Below, piece after piece: positions 7,794 to 15,388 of a DNA stretch of 37,244 bases. The position numbers and the translations under genes are program-made. Each line of letters opens with the position of its first letter. The first letter of the stretch is position 1. The stretch covers positions 1 through 37,244 of IMG/VR virus record IMGVR_UViG_3300048690_000209, one strand, 5' to 3'. Under the pieces are notes generated by a model. That model saw only the letters and a program-made list of their open reading frames with translations. It ran no database searches and had not been told where the DNA came from. The stretch comes from a virus.

Positions 7794-9761
7794 ATGAACT
7801 CACCATCAACACGAGCACAAGTAATTACACGTCGTACCTATAATCGCCCTACTAGCGACGACGGAAAAGAGTTTGAAACATGGCAAGAAACAGTTGCCAG
7901 AGTTATTGATCACCAAGAGTGGTTGTGGGCACGAGCAGTAGACCGGGATTTAAATGACGTAGAGTACGCAGAACTTTATGATCTTGAGCAACTTATGCTA
8001 GATCGCAAGGTACTAATGAGTGGTCGTACACTTTGGTTAGGCGGAACTAACGTAGCTAAAACCCGTGAAGCGTCTCAGTTTAATTGCTCGTTCACACACG
8101 TTGAAACAATCTATGACGTAGTAGATGTACTATGGTTGTTGCTACAAGGTTGCGGCGTTGGATTTAAACCAATCGTTGGTACACTAAATGGTTTTTCAAA
8201 GCCAATTAAAAATATTAGAGTAGTGCGCTCTACCCGTACTACCAAAGGTGGTAATGAGCACAATACAGAAACATTTGACGCAGATACTAAAACTTGGACT
8301 ATTCAAGTTGGAGATTCCGCAGAAGCTTGGGCAAAGTCTATTGGTAAGCTTATTGCGGGTAAGTACCCTGCTGATACTCTCGTACTTGATTTTAGTCAAT
8401 TACGACCTGCTGGTGAAAGGCTAAAAGGATATGGTTGGATTTCTTCAGGTGATAGCGCAATTAGTACTGCTTATACTGCTATCGCCAATATTCTTAATGG
8501 TCGTGCTGACAGTTTACTTACTAGGATGGATATTCTGGACATTGTTAACCATCTTGGCACTATTCTATCCAGTCGTCGCAGTGCTGAAATCGCACTTTTC
8601 GATTACGGCCAACCGGAGTGGGAAGAATTTGCGGTAGCCAAAAAAGATTGGTGGTTGCACAACAATGCACATCGCACACAGTCCAACAACAGTTTAGTAT
8701 TTAAAGAAAAGCCGCTTAAGTCTGATCTAGAGAAAATCTTTGGAATGATGATTGAAGCTGGCGGTAGTGAACCAGGATTTATCAATGAAGTCGAAGCCCT
8801 CAGACGTGCTCCTTGGTTTAAGGGAGCCAATCCATGCGTTGAAATCTTACTCGGTAATAAGGCTTTCTGTAACCTTACCGAAACTGACATTGCCAAGTTC
8901 AAAGGCGACACAGCTGGGTTACACAACGCTATACGACTGGCAGCTCGTGCCAACTACAGACAAACGTGTGTTAACCTTCAGGACGGCATTCTTCAAGAGT
9001 CTTGGCACCTTAACAACTATTTCTTACGACTTTGCGGTGTAGGCCTAACTGGTATTGCAATGCGTCCAGATATGGGAAGCTATGACTACGAATACTTGAA
9101 GCGTACTGCTACTAGTGCTGCTGTTGGTATGAGCCAAGAGCTTGGACTGCCTGCTCCTAAAAATGTAACCTGTATTAAGCCGTCAGGAACACTGTCCAAA
9201 ATCATGGATACCACAGAAGGCGTACACAAACCACTAGGAAAGTATATTTTCAACAATGTACAATTTAGCAAACATGACCCGGTGGTTGAGAAACTACGTG
9301 AAGCGAATTACCGTGTTATTAATCATCCTGTTGATGATTCTGGAGTGCTTGTTACGTTTCCGGTAATGTGGGACGGAGTTCCGTTTGATAAAGTTGACGG
9401 CAAAGAAGTTAATATTGAGTCAGCTATTGTTCAGCTAGAGCGTTACAAGTTGTTGCAGACTTCATGGAATCAGCAAAATACCTCTGTAACCATCAGCTAC
9501 GATCCAAGCGAAGTAACAGGAATTATTGATTGGTTATTAGACAACTGGGATTGTTATGTTGGCGTGAGCTTTATCTACCGCACAGATCCAACTAAAACCG
9601 CTAAAGACTTAGGTTACTTGTACCTTCCACAAGAAGTAGTAACTGAACATGACTACCACGAGTATGTTAAAACACTAGGCGCTGTTGATCTTAATAACAC
9701 CAACAGTTTTGACGAAATCACTGATGCAGAGTGCGCAACAGGCGCTTGCCCAATTAAATAA
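7794..9761 (+). CDS. nrdJ: Class II (adenosylcobalamin-dependent) ribonucleoside-triphosphate reductase
   Basis: The 655-residue protein matches the monomeric NrdJ family typified by Lactobacillus leichmannii RTPR. The full set of catalytic residues can be placed by spacing: Cys98 in FNCSF (RTPR Cys119), NPCVE with radical Cys348 (RTPR Cys408) and Glu350 (Glu410), Cys359 in FCNLTE (Cys419, again 11 residues on), and the C-terminal redox pair Cys647/Cys652 (CATGAC; RTPR Cys731/Cys736). It reduces NTPs to dNTPs and needs host or environmental B12 but no oxygen and no separate radical subunit. Thioredoxin or the phage glutaredoxin could reduce its C-terminal pair. Confidence 0.95.
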   Translation: MNSPSTRAQVITRRTYNRPTSDDGKEFETWQETVARVIDHQEWLWARAVDRDLNDVEYAELYDLEQLMLDRKVLMSGRTLWLGGTNVAKTREASQFNCSFTHVETIYDVVDVLWLLLQGCGVGFKPIVGTLNGFSKPIKNIRVVRSTRTTKGGNEHNTETFDADTKTWTIQVGDSAEAWAKSIGKLIAGKYPADTLVLDFSQLRPAGERLKGYGWISSGDSAISTAYTAIANILNGRADSLLTRMDILDIVNHLGTILSSRRSAEIALFDYGQPEWEEFAVAKKDWWLHNNAHRTQSNNSLVFKEKPLKSDLEKIFGMMIEAGGSEPGFINEVEALRRAPWFKGANPCVEILLGNKAFCNLTETDIAKFKGDTAGLHNAIRLAARANYRQTCVNLQDGILQESWHLNNYFLRLCGVGLTGIAMRPDMGSYDYEYLKRTATSAAVGMSQELGLPAPKNVTCIKPSGTLSKIMDTTEGVHKPLGKYIFNNVQFSKHDPVVEKLREANYRVINHPVDDSGVLVTFPVMWDGVPFDKVDGKEVNIESAIVQLERYKLLQTSWNQQNTSVTISYDPSEVTGIIDWLLDNWDCYVGVSFIYRTDPTKTAKDLGYLYLPQEVVTEHDYHEYVKTLGAVDLNNTNSFDEITDAECATGACPIK

Positions 9762-9762
9762 T

Positions 9763-9945
9763 ATGATCTCAAATAACACTGAACTAACATTTAAAGTTAG
9801 TATTGAAGAAGCTAACCACATCTTAGCAGGTTTACAAGAACTGCCTGCTAAAATCTGTAATCCATTGTCTGTGAAGCTACAGGCTCAAGCAAAAGAACAA
9901 TTGCCTGACCAAGCACCAGAACAACCAACAGAACAGTTAGCATAA
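9763..9945 (+). CDS. Unknown 60-residue protein after nrdJ
   Basis: Translation most likely starts at the ATG at 9763, one base after the NrdJ stop; an upstream in-frame ATG at 9685 would lie wholly inside nrdJ. The protein has a short folded-looking part (LTFKVSIEEANHILAGLQELP) and a Gln/Pro/Glu-rich tail (QLPDQAPEQPTEQLA). The helical SIEEANHILAGL segment resembles short motifs of many small phage proteins of unknown role. It is the last + strand gene, directly followed by a terminator. Confidence 0.65.
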   Translation: MISNNTELTFKVSIEEANHILAGLQELPAKICNPLSVKLQAQAKEQLPDQAPEQPTEQLA

Positions 9946-9946
9946 T

Positions 9947-9983
9947 AAAAAGCCCCCGCGTTGCAAAACTCGGGGGCTTTTTT
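9947..9983 (+). terminator. Rho-independent terminator of the + strand block
   Basis: AAAAAGCCCCCG (9947-9958) pairs with CGGGGGCTTTTT (9971-9982) around a 12-nt loop, and a run of six T follows the G-rich arm. It begins 2 nt after the stop of the last + strand gene. Confidence 0.93.
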
Positions 9984-10025
9984 GTCGTCAAAAATTGTGA
10001 ACGTGCGCCAATGCAACCATAACAA

Positions 10026-10057
10026 AAAAGCCCCACATATTGCTATGTGGGGCTTTT
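10026..10057 (-). terminator. Rho-independent terminator of the - strand block
   Basis: AAAAGCCCCACATA (10026-10039) pairs with TATGTGGGGCTTTT (10044-10057), giving a 14-bp stem with a 4-nt loop. Read on the - strand it ends in six T. It lies 2 nt after the TAA (10060-10062) of the last - strand gene. With the terminator at 9947 it separates the convergent blocks. Confidence 0.93.
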
Positions 10058-10059
10058 CT

Positions 10060-10698
10060 TTATAGTGGAGTATCTTCGTTGCTGTCTTCGTCGTCTACGT
10101 TATCGTAGTCAATCATATCTTCCGGTGCTAGTTCCGAAAATACTAGTACTAGTATGTCCCGATACGGTTGCTCTACAAGATGTAAATCTAGTAAGTAAGT
10201 ATCAAGATGATTATTTCGTAGCAACTGAGCGTGGTACATAAACTGACCAAAAGCATCTAGTTGTTCTGAAATATTTTCATTTGCGTAATTTTCCAATGTC
10301 TGCGCAGCAGCCATTAGCATTACGTGTGGAATTTGTGATTTTGTTACAGTTACTAAGCGAAGTGCTTTGGCTTCTCGTGCTCGCATAATTTGATTACGCT
10401 TGGCAGTACTCCATGAATATCCACCATCTCCGCCCCATAAGTCCCAAGCTACTCGACCTTTGCTTGGAAAACCTTCTTCGCCGCTTCGAAAACCGGTTGC
10501 CTGTTTATCCGGCTCATGGCGACTGAAAAAGCTGTACATACGTAGCACAACACTTTCTGAAAGTGGACTACGGTCTTTTAATTGATTAGCCCTAGCAAGA
10601 CCTACTAAGGTCCCGCCAGGTTCACCATCTGCTTTCCATGCTAGTGCACGTTTGGCAGCAGTTGCCATTCCTGTTGTTGGTTTGTATGTTTTTGCCAT
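10060..10698 (-). CDS. Conserved phage protein of unknown function (WGGD..SW motif)
   Basis: The 212-residue protein has a lysine/alanine-rich start (GMATAAKRALAWK), then GGTLVGLARANQLKDRSPLS, FFSRHEPDK and GRVAWDLWGGDGGYSW (about 80-96). The pattern G-G-T..G..RA..L, F-x-RHE-x-DK, and WxLWGGDxGxxW is one I recall in many phage proteins of undefined role, sometimes attached to structural or DNA-handling proteins. The C-terminal third is helical and ends in a very acidic tail (DNVDDEDSNEDTPL). It starts 2 nt after the phoH stop, so it is co-transcribed with phoH. Confidence 0.8.
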   Translation of the reverse strand: MAKTYKPTTGMATAAKRALAWKADGEPGGTLVGLARANQLKDRSPLSESVVLRMYSFFSRHEPDKQATGFRSGEEGFPSKGRVAWDLWGGDGGYSWSTAKRNQIMRAREAKALRLVTVTKSQIPHVMLMAAAQTLENYANENISEQLDAFGQFMYHAQLLRNNHLDTYLLDLHLVEQPYRDILVLVFSELAPEDMIDYDNVDDEDSNEDTPL

Positions 10699-10700
10699 AA

Positions 10701-11459
10701 TTAATTTCTATAAGCCATAATAATTTGTTTACACATCTTACTACGTACAATGTCTTCATCAAGGAATTCTACTACCTCAATACCATCAATGCCTTCTAAG
10801 CGATCCACCGCGTCTTCTAATCCTGAATCAGGAATGTCAGATTGCTCAGTATCACCACTAAAGATCATTTTACAATTTTTACCAATGCGCGATAGCAGCA
10901 TTTTCATTTCTTCACGAGTACAGTTTTGTGCCTCATCTACTAGTACAATACAATTGTCAAAGGTAGTGCCGCGTAAAAAGCCTAGTGGAGTTGGATCAAT
11001 ATCCTTGGCTTTTAAACAGTATTCATAAAATCCTTTGCCCAATGCTTTAGTAAAAATAGCATCAAAAGGCAATAGGTAAGGAGCATACTTTTCTTCTAGA
11101 GTACCTGGTAAGAATCCTAATCCACGACCTGTTTCAATATTTGGTCTGGTTAAGATAACTTTATCAACACGTTTGTGAAATAACTCGCTGGCAGCATAGC
11201 TGGCAGCAATATATGTCTTACCAGTACCGGCACTGCCAATACCAAATATTACATCATTGTGTTTAATAGCATCTAGATATTCACCTTGTACAAAGTTTAG
11301 TGGCTGAACTTCTTTAAAGGTATAATTACGTTGAGGTTGGGGCTCGCTGCTTCCAGCATGTTTTTCATTACGCAGCCTAGACTTTTCAGCTTGTGAAGGC
11401 CGGTCGCTAGACTTTTTTGCTGGAAAGGTGCGATGGTTTTTACCACTATTTCTTGCCAT
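10701..11459 (-). CDS. phoH: PhoH-like ATPase
   Basis: The 252-residue protein has Walker A GSAGTGKT (75-82), Walker B VLVDEAQN (172-179) and SGDTEQSD (201-208), the standard PhoH signature. The first 45 residues are basic and low-complexity. PhoH is a predicted RNA/DNA-dependent ATPase, common in marine and freshwater phages and often discussed as a phosphate-starvation gene; its phage role is not settled. I chose the ATG at 11459 because AAGGAA precedes it at good spacing. A GTG at 11510 extends the frame by 17 codons but lies inside the promoter at 11501-11529, so it cannot be used from that transcript. Confidence 0.94.
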   Translation of the reverse strand: MARNSGKNHRTFPAKKSSDRPSQAEKSRLRNEKHAGSSEPQPQRNYTFKEVQPLNFVQGEYLDAIKHNDVIFGIGSAGTGKTYIAASYAASELFHKRVDKVILTRPNIETGRGLGFLPGTLEEKYAPYLLPFDAIFTKALGKGFYEYCLKAKDIDPTPLGFLRGTTFDNCIVLVDEAQNCTREEMKMLLSRIGKNCKMIFSGDTEQSDIPDSGLEDAVDRLEGIDGIEVVEFLDEDIVRSKMCKQIIMAYRN

Positions 11460-11482
11460 GAATTTCCTTGTTGGTTTATGTA

Positions 11483-11516
11483 AATCTTGTGGAAGAAATA
11501 ATTTTACCACAAGATT
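11483..11516 (-). repeat. 10-bp inverted repeat across the phoH promoter (candidate operator)
   Basis: AATCTTGTGG (11483-11492) and CCACAAGATT (11507-11516) are perfect reverse complements separated by 14 bp that include the -10 box. One arm is in the -35/-10 spacer and the other starts at about +2. The upstream arm is not transcribed from this promoter, so the symmetry points to DNA recognition by a dimeric regulator rather than an RNA hairpin on that transcript. Confidence 0.6.
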
Positions 11517-11529
11517 AAATTACTGTCAA
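11501..11529 (-). promoter_or_regulatory. Sigma70-type promoter of phoH
   Basis: Read on the - strand, TTGACA (11524-11529, 6 of 6) and TAAAAT (11501-11506, 5 of 6) are 17 bp apart. The start of transcription would be near 11494, giving a leader of about 35 nt before the phoH ATG at 11459. The -35 box begins 9 nt after the stop of the preceding gene, so phoH and the gene after it have their own supply besides read-through. Confidence 0.82.
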
Positions 11530-11537
11530 ATATAAAT

Positions 11538-11738
11538 TTACTTTGGGGCTTTTGGGGGCATAGGAGTACCTTCCAGTTTTTTATGCACTTTTACTTCTTT
11601 GCATACTTCTTTTGGTTTTTTAGTTTTAGGATCTGTTTGTTCAACACAGACCTTTTTGGTTTCAGCAGCGAATACTGAATTATTGTATCCTAGTAAAAAA
11701 ATACCTGTAGCTAATGCTAATACTAACAATAGTTTCAT
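11538..11738 (-). CDS. Small exported protein, 66 residues, unknown
   Basis: A Sec-type signal peptide is clear: MKLLL start, hydrophobic core to about residue 20 and a likely cleavage after VFA (NNSVFA/AETKK). The mature part is about 42 residues, with two Cys (KVCVEQT and KEVCKEV) and a Lys/Pro-rich tail (GTPMPPKAPK). The Cys spacing could allow one disulfide in the periplasm. The stop of the preceding gene directly abuts its start. No family recognised. Confidence 0.75.
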   Translation of the reverse strand: MKLLLVLALATGIFLLGYNNSVFAAETKKVCVEQTDPKTKKPKEVCKEVKVHKKLEGTPMPPKAPK

Positions 11739-12191
11739 TTAAATCTCCGGTTGAGGTGCTTGTTGAGGCGCTGGCTTGCCATTTATCATACGAATCTCTG
11801 CGATTGCAGTGCCGTTAAATCCAGCAGTAGTACTAAGACCTGGTGAGAAAGTTGGTTCTTGACGTGGTACATACGAAGTTTTAGCTGCTGCAGCTGCGTT
11901 ATCTTGTGCTTGCTTCATTAGTGCAATAGAAGCATCAACTTCTTCCTTACTTCCACCTGCTAACATAATTCCGGACAATGTACCGGTTAAGAATGTAGCA
12001 ATTGGTACAATTAATTCAAAAAATTTCTGGTCTATTGGGCTAATAGCGTTTAGTGGCTGTGTTACAAAAATCAAACTATAAAGCACAACGAATACAATGC
12101 CTGTTAGTGTTAGTGCTAAGCACACACCAATAAAAAACTTTAAACGAGCCATTAGCTGCTCATCGGTATATAAAAACGGATTACTTTGCAC
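11739..12191 (-). CDS. Two-helix membrane protein, possible holin
   Basis: The 150-residue protein has two hydrophobic segments (about 17-44, LKFFIGVCLALTLTGIVF onwards, and about 60-80, IVPIATFLTGTLSGIMLAGG), then a soluble Ala/Gln/Pro-rich tail. Translation starts at GTG (12191) with AGGAG six to seven bases upstream, overlapping the previous gene by 11 bp; an ATG 13 codons later has no comparable ribosome site. Size, two membrane helices and distance to the lysis genes make a holin role plausible, but the gene is 4 kb from the endolysin and the tail is long for a holin. Confidence 0.72.
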   Translation of the reverse strand: MQSNPFLYTDEQLMARLKFFIGVCLALTLTGIVFVVLYSLIFVTQPLNAISPIDQKFFELIVPIATFLTGTLSGIMLAGGSKEEVDASIALMKQAQDNAAAAAKTSYVPRQEPTFSPGLSTTAGFNGTAIAEIRMINGKPAPQQAPQPEI

Positions 12192-12450
12192 AGGTTACTC
12201 CTGGAGTGGTGGTTGGTGTGGATTGAGCTGGCGTTGCCTGAGGGTCTACTCTAGGATCGCGCTGCCCTTTGAAGATGTGGTCAGGACAAGTACGAGTTAC
12301 ATCACAAATTGGTCGCTTACATTGAGGTGAGTCCCAATTTGCTGGATTTTGGCATGGATATCGAAAACGATCTCCGCCAAAAAATGCTAAGGCAACTGGT
12401 AGTATAACCAATAAGCCTAGCCATTTAAATAATTTTAAGTCGGTGTTCAT
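12181..12450 (-). CDS. Small membrane-anchored Cys-rich protein, 89 residues
   Basis: An N-terminal hydrophobic helix (about 8-25, FKWLGLLVILPVALAFFGG) is followed by an exported-looking segment with five Cys (YPCQN, PQCKRP, ICDVTRTCPD, VTCAK) and a Thr/Pro/Gln-rich stretch (ATPAQSTPTTTPG). The helix can be an uncleaved anchor or a signal peptide. The Cys pairs suggest disulfides in the periplasm. The 3' end overlaps the next gene by 11 bp. Function unknown. Confidence 0.7.
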   Translation of the reverse strand: MNTDLKLFKWLGLLVILPVALAFFGGDRFRYPCQNPANWDSPQCKRPICDVTRTCPDHIFKGQRDPRVDPQATPAQSTPTTTPGVTCAK

Positions 12451-12502
12451 TTTTATTAGCCTACTTTTCCTAATAGTAAATTAAAGGTTTTTTGATACTC
12501 AT

Positions 12503-13000
12503 TCATCTGCTACACCTATTAGCCGTTTGACAAAATTCTGCTAACTCATATAGACCTATAAAAAATAAGAATATAACAAAAGCGGTAGCACCAATAACTA
12601 CAGCTAATTCATTTAAGTCTTCTTGTTTCTTTTTACGTGCGCGTTTTTGAGCATTAAGAAGTCTTACTTGATTAGCATCATCTGCGTCCATTTCAGCTTG
12701 GCGAGCTTTAATCTTCATCCAAACATCAATTTTACCTGTTTGCATAAATAGTAGTTTAAGTTCTTCTTCAAAAGCCCTTGCCTGTTCTAGTGCCATCTCT
12801 ATTTGTAAAGCCGCACCCATGTTTGAGCCTTTTTTAGAGCTTTTAGCTTCAATTAAAGCTTTGGTGCCAGTACTTGTAGCATCAAACATTTTTGCAATCA
12901 TTGGAGCAAGAGAACCTAAGTCGTTGGCAACTGCGCTGGCTTTCTTTACCATCGAAATGGCTGATTGTATCCCCGCTATTGCGGTAATCGGATCTATCAT
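12503..13000 (-). CDS. C-terminally membrane-anchored helical protein, unknown
   Basis: The protein has 165 residues from the ATG at 13000, which has GGAGG at good spacing; the GTG five codons upstream overlaps that site and is less likely. It starts MIDPITAIAGIQSAISMVKKA, continues as long amphipathic and charged helix (KARQAEMDADDANQVRLLNAQKR shape) and ends with a membrane helix (about 135-155, LAVVIGATAFVIFLFFIGLY) and a short Cys-containing tail. Similar DPITAI...I openings occur in uncharacterised proteins of aquatic phages. It is ATGA-coupled to the 42-residue gene upstream. Confidence 0.75.
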   Translation of the reverse strand: MIDPITAIAGIQSAISMVKKASAVANDLGSLAPMIAKMFDATSTGTKALIEAKSSKKGSNMGAALQIEMALEQARAFEEELKLLFMQTGKIDVWMKIKARQAEMDADDANQVRLLNAQKRARKKKQEDLNELAVVIGATAFVIFLFFIGLYELAEFCQTANRCSR

Positions 13001-13125
13001 TTTTTCTTCCTCCACTCTAAGCAGATTACTTTTCTATTGTATACGTCACCAGGCCACATCCATCGCGCACACTCATATTCTGGCTTCGCGTATCCTAATA
13101 CAAATGTTAGTATTAGGGTATACAT
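12997..13125 (-). CDS. Small phage protein, 42 residues (short gene)
   Basis: An ATG at 13123-13125 overlaps the TAA of the preceding gene (TAATG), and the frame runs 42 codons to a TGA that overlaps the ATG of the next gene (ATGA). The product opens with a hydrophobic stretch (MYTLILTFVLGYAKP), then has ECARWMWPGDVYNRKVICLEW and a KKK tail. The pattern C-x-RW, GDVYNRKV-x-CL-x-W is one I recall from very small conserved phage proteins. Exact junctions on both sides, filling an otherwise empty 124-bp gap, make the gene convincing. Function unknown; the N-terminus may be a signal or short anchor. Confidence 0.75.
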   Translation of the reverse strand: MYTLILTFVLGYAKPEYECARWMWPGDVYNRKVICLEWRKKK

Positions 13126-13682
13126 TACTTACCTGCTAGCGGGTTATCTATAGCAGTTTTAATTTTATTATCAACATTACGCTCAACACGTTCCAATTTA
13201 GCATCTGTATCGCGTTTTAGCTTTTCCAGGTCTTCGCGCGCTTTGTCTAAATTACTGCGAAGGTCTTTTTGTACAGACTTTAAGTCTTGGTCTGTTTCAC
13301 GCTGAGCTTGTTTAACACTACGCTCAATTTGCTCGGTTACGGTTTCGTTACGACGTAAATCTTGTTTTAGGTCGTTTTTAATATCACGAGTATAGTCTGA
13401 AGTCTTTTGAGAGTTTTCCTCAATTACTGATAGTCGCTTATCGAACTCACTTAGATCAGGTGTTACATACTCAGCAATTTTCTTTTTCATACCCATATAG
13501 TCTTTGTATATTTCAAAAGTGCCATAAAGACCGCCTAGGGCACTACTTGCAATTGTAAAAGCAATCATTAGTTTGGCTGGAGTAAACTCGTATCCACCAA
13601 TACTAATAACGGTGTCTTTTGAGGCATATTTTTTAGCTGCAGCTTCTAGCTCGTCAACTTTTTTATTTAAGTCTTCTGCCAT
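13125..13682 (-). CDS. Membrane-anchored coiled-coil protein, 185 residues
   Basis: A short soluble start (MAEDLNKKVDELEAAAKKY) is followed by one hydrophobic segment (about 37-56, LMIAFTIASSALGGLYGTF) and then by some 115 residues of charged heptad-like sequence (DLKQDLRRNETVTEQIERS and onward). This gives a single-pass protein with a long coiled coil. AGGAG precedes the ATG. It stands between the large Pro-rich exported protein and a 42-residue gene and shares TAATG coupling with the latter. No family recognised; a scaffolding or envelope-spanning role is possible. Confidence 0.75.
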   Translation of the reverse strand: MAEDLNKKVDELEAAAKKYASKDTVISIGGYEFTPAKLMIAFTIASSALGGLYGTFEIYKDYMGMKKKIAEYVTPDLSEFDKRLSVIEENSQKTSDYTRDIKNDLKQDLRRNETVTEQIERSVKQAQRETDQDLKSVQKDLRSNLDKAREDLEKLKRDTDAKLERVERNVDNKIKTAIDNPLAGK

Positions 13683-13690
13683 AATAACTC

Positions 13691-15388
13691 CTATTTATAT
13701 TGCAGGTTTACTAAGTCTTGATGCCTTTGATCCGACCCTAAACCGCGTAAAACTCGTACGTTGTCTACAACTCTTTGATTTTTGTAAACTTCCCGTGGTT
13801 CGTAAAAATTTGCGTCACGTAGCGCAAAGTTTGTGTAGCTTGCATATCCTTGTGGGATTGTTGCCAACTGTGCTAAACCAACGCCGGTGGCCAATTCATT
13901 TGTGGCAGTTTGATTGCGTTGTGTTTGTTGTGGTTGTTCAGGCTCAGATTGCTGAACTTGTTGTGCTTCCAAAATTTGCTTTAATGGACTGTTTAAGTCA
14001 GTTAAAAAGTTTGGCTGTTGAAATAGCTGCTCGGACTCTTGTCGGGCAAGTTCTTGTGGTGCAAAAACTGCTGTAGTTTGTGTGGTTTGAGCCTGTTCCA
14101 CAGTTGTTGGTACTAATAGCTGCAACTGTGTTGTTTGTTGCTGATTGGATACAGCAGTAAAACTTTGTGAATTTTGCAGTATACTGCTTGTTTGCTGTTG
14201 CTGCACTGTAACTGCTGCAAGGCTGCTACGGCTAGCAGAACTTGAGGCTTGAGTTCCACTACTACTAAAACTAGTTTCAGAACTTGTAATACTCTGTGAA
14301 ACTGCTGCAGTAGCAGTAGCAGTGGCCACTTGCTGTGCACGATCACCAGCAGCTTGTGCGGTTGCTTCGGCCGCTGTTACCACTTGTTGTGCTACAGCTT
14401 TTTCACGATCCGAATTCTTGGCAATTAAGCTTAATGCGAATCCAATATTTGGTGCTCCACCGGACTTTTCTTGTGCACTTGCTGCTGTTTGGGGTGGAGG
14501 TGCTTGTGAGCCTTGTTGTGGCTGTGGTTGACCTTGTGGTGGCGCACCTGGCGGCGGGCTGCCTGGTGCAGGCGGACTGCCGGGCGGTGGCGGACTACCT
14601 GGTGGAGGTTCTGGGGCTTCTGGAGGCGGAGTGTACGCTGCTTGAGTTTCTGTTGCGCTACTTTTTGGAGTCAACTTAGCTAGTGCGTCCAAATAGCCTT
14701 TGCAAGTAGGCGAGTAAAGTGGATTTGAAGCACAAGGATCAACCGAATACTTAACTGAGAAACTAACGTTATAAACTTCTGGACCGTACGGTCCCGCCCA
14801 ACCATTATTGTCGCGGCCAATAAACCCGTACTGTACTAAACCCACACTAGACTTTGCTAGTGGGGTTGAAAAAGTATCTGAGTAATTAAAATCTGTCCAG
14901 TTATAGCTATAGCTTAAATTCCACGCATTTCCATATAATAAGTTATTTGCAGCTTTACCACCAGTATTATCCCAAAATCTTACTAGTGCTGATAATTGAT
15001 CTGTGCGACCATCGTCCCAACCATTGCCATTTTTAGCTCTAAATCCAAAGTTATATCCATTTACTTGCAGACCTGTTGATTCTGGTAACAACGTACTGAT
15101 ATGTTGTTGCTGATAAACATAAGTAGAGCCATAACTAAAGTTCAATTGGTTGCCAGGACGTACAATTGCTTGCGGACCGCAGTAACCAGTATCTCCTTGT
15201 TGCCCCCAACAAGTTAAACTATCTTGATATACTGCACCGGTCCACGTAGATCCTGTTGCAGTAGTTGTGGGTATAACAATGTTGCCAGTTTGATATATTT
15301 GGCCAGGTATCAATTCTTGCGCGTTAGAATAACTTGTGAACCAAAAACCCAAGCACAGCGCCAAGACCAACTTTCTTATATACATCAT
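13691..15388 (-). CDS. Large exported protein: beta-rich domain, Pro-rich linker, Ala/Gln coiled region
   Basis: The 565 residues begin with a signal peptide cleaved near SNA/QELIPG. Residues about 25-225 form a Trp/Tyr/Asn-rich, beta-like domain (GNGWDDGRTDQLSALVRFWD, NNLLYGNAWNLSYSYNW) with two Cys pairs. Then come a Pro/Gly segment (about 245-300, PPPPGSPPAPGSPPPGAPP) and an Ala/Gln/Ser/Thr-rich stretch, probably helical. The C-terminus is ordered again (GYASYTNFALRDANFYEPREV). The signal peptide codons overlap the 3' end of the upstream gene by 65 bp. Two ATGs open the frame; GAGG suits the first. Function unknown; an extracellular or outer-membrane role is inferred. Confidence 0.78.
   Translation of the reverse strand: MMYIRKLVLALCLGFWFTSYSNAQELIPGQIYQTGNIVIPTTTATGSTWTGAVYQDSLTCWGQQGDTGYCGPQAIVRPGNQLNFSYGSTYVYQQQHISTLLPESTGLQVNGYNFGFRAKNGNGWDDGRTDQLSALVRFWDNTGGKAANNLLYGNAWNLSYSYNWTDFNYSDTFSTPLAKSSVGLVQYGFIGRDNNGWAGPYGPEVYNVSFSVKYSVDPCASNPLYSPTCKGYLDALAKLTPKSSATETQAAYTPPPEAPEPPPGSPPPPGSPPAPGSPPPGAPPQGQPQPQQGSQAPPPQTAASAQEKSGGAPNIGFALSLIAKNSDREKAVAQQVVTAAEATAQAAGDRAQQVATATATAAVSQSITSSETSFSSSGTQASSSASRSSLAAVTVQQQQTSSILQNSQSFTAVSNQQQTTQLQLLVPTTVEQAQTTQTTAVFAPQELARQESEQLFQQPNFLTDLNSPLKQILEAQQVQQSEPEQPQQTQRNQTATNELATGVGLAQLATIPQGYASYTNFALRDANFYEPREVYKNQRVVDNVRVLRGLGSDQRHQDLVNLQYK

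Noticed and set aside
9685-9762. Longer version of the 60-residue protein starting inside nrdJ
   Set aside because: The extension lies entirely within the NrdJ C-terminal coding region, including its redox cysteines; the ATG at 9763 directly after the NrdJ stop fits better.
10047-10241. 64-codon + strand ORF opposite the WGGD protein gene
   Set aside because: It begins inside the terminator hairpin and is antisense to a well-supported gene.
11460-11510. GTG-initiated 17-residue extension of PhoH
   Set aside because: The GTG lies in the -35/-10 spacer of the phoH promoter, and a good AAGGAA site precedes the ATG at 11459.
12456-12506. 16-codon ORF (MNEYQKTFNLLLGKVG) overlapping the preceding stop as ATGA
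   Set aside because: Too short to support without comparative data, although the junction resembles real coupled genes here.
13692-13699. TATAAATA on the - strand, identical to the T4 late promoter core
   Set aside because: It is the coding end of the preceding gene and would start transcription at the ribosome site of the next gene. No other copies were noted at gene starts, so use of T4-type late promoters is not supported.
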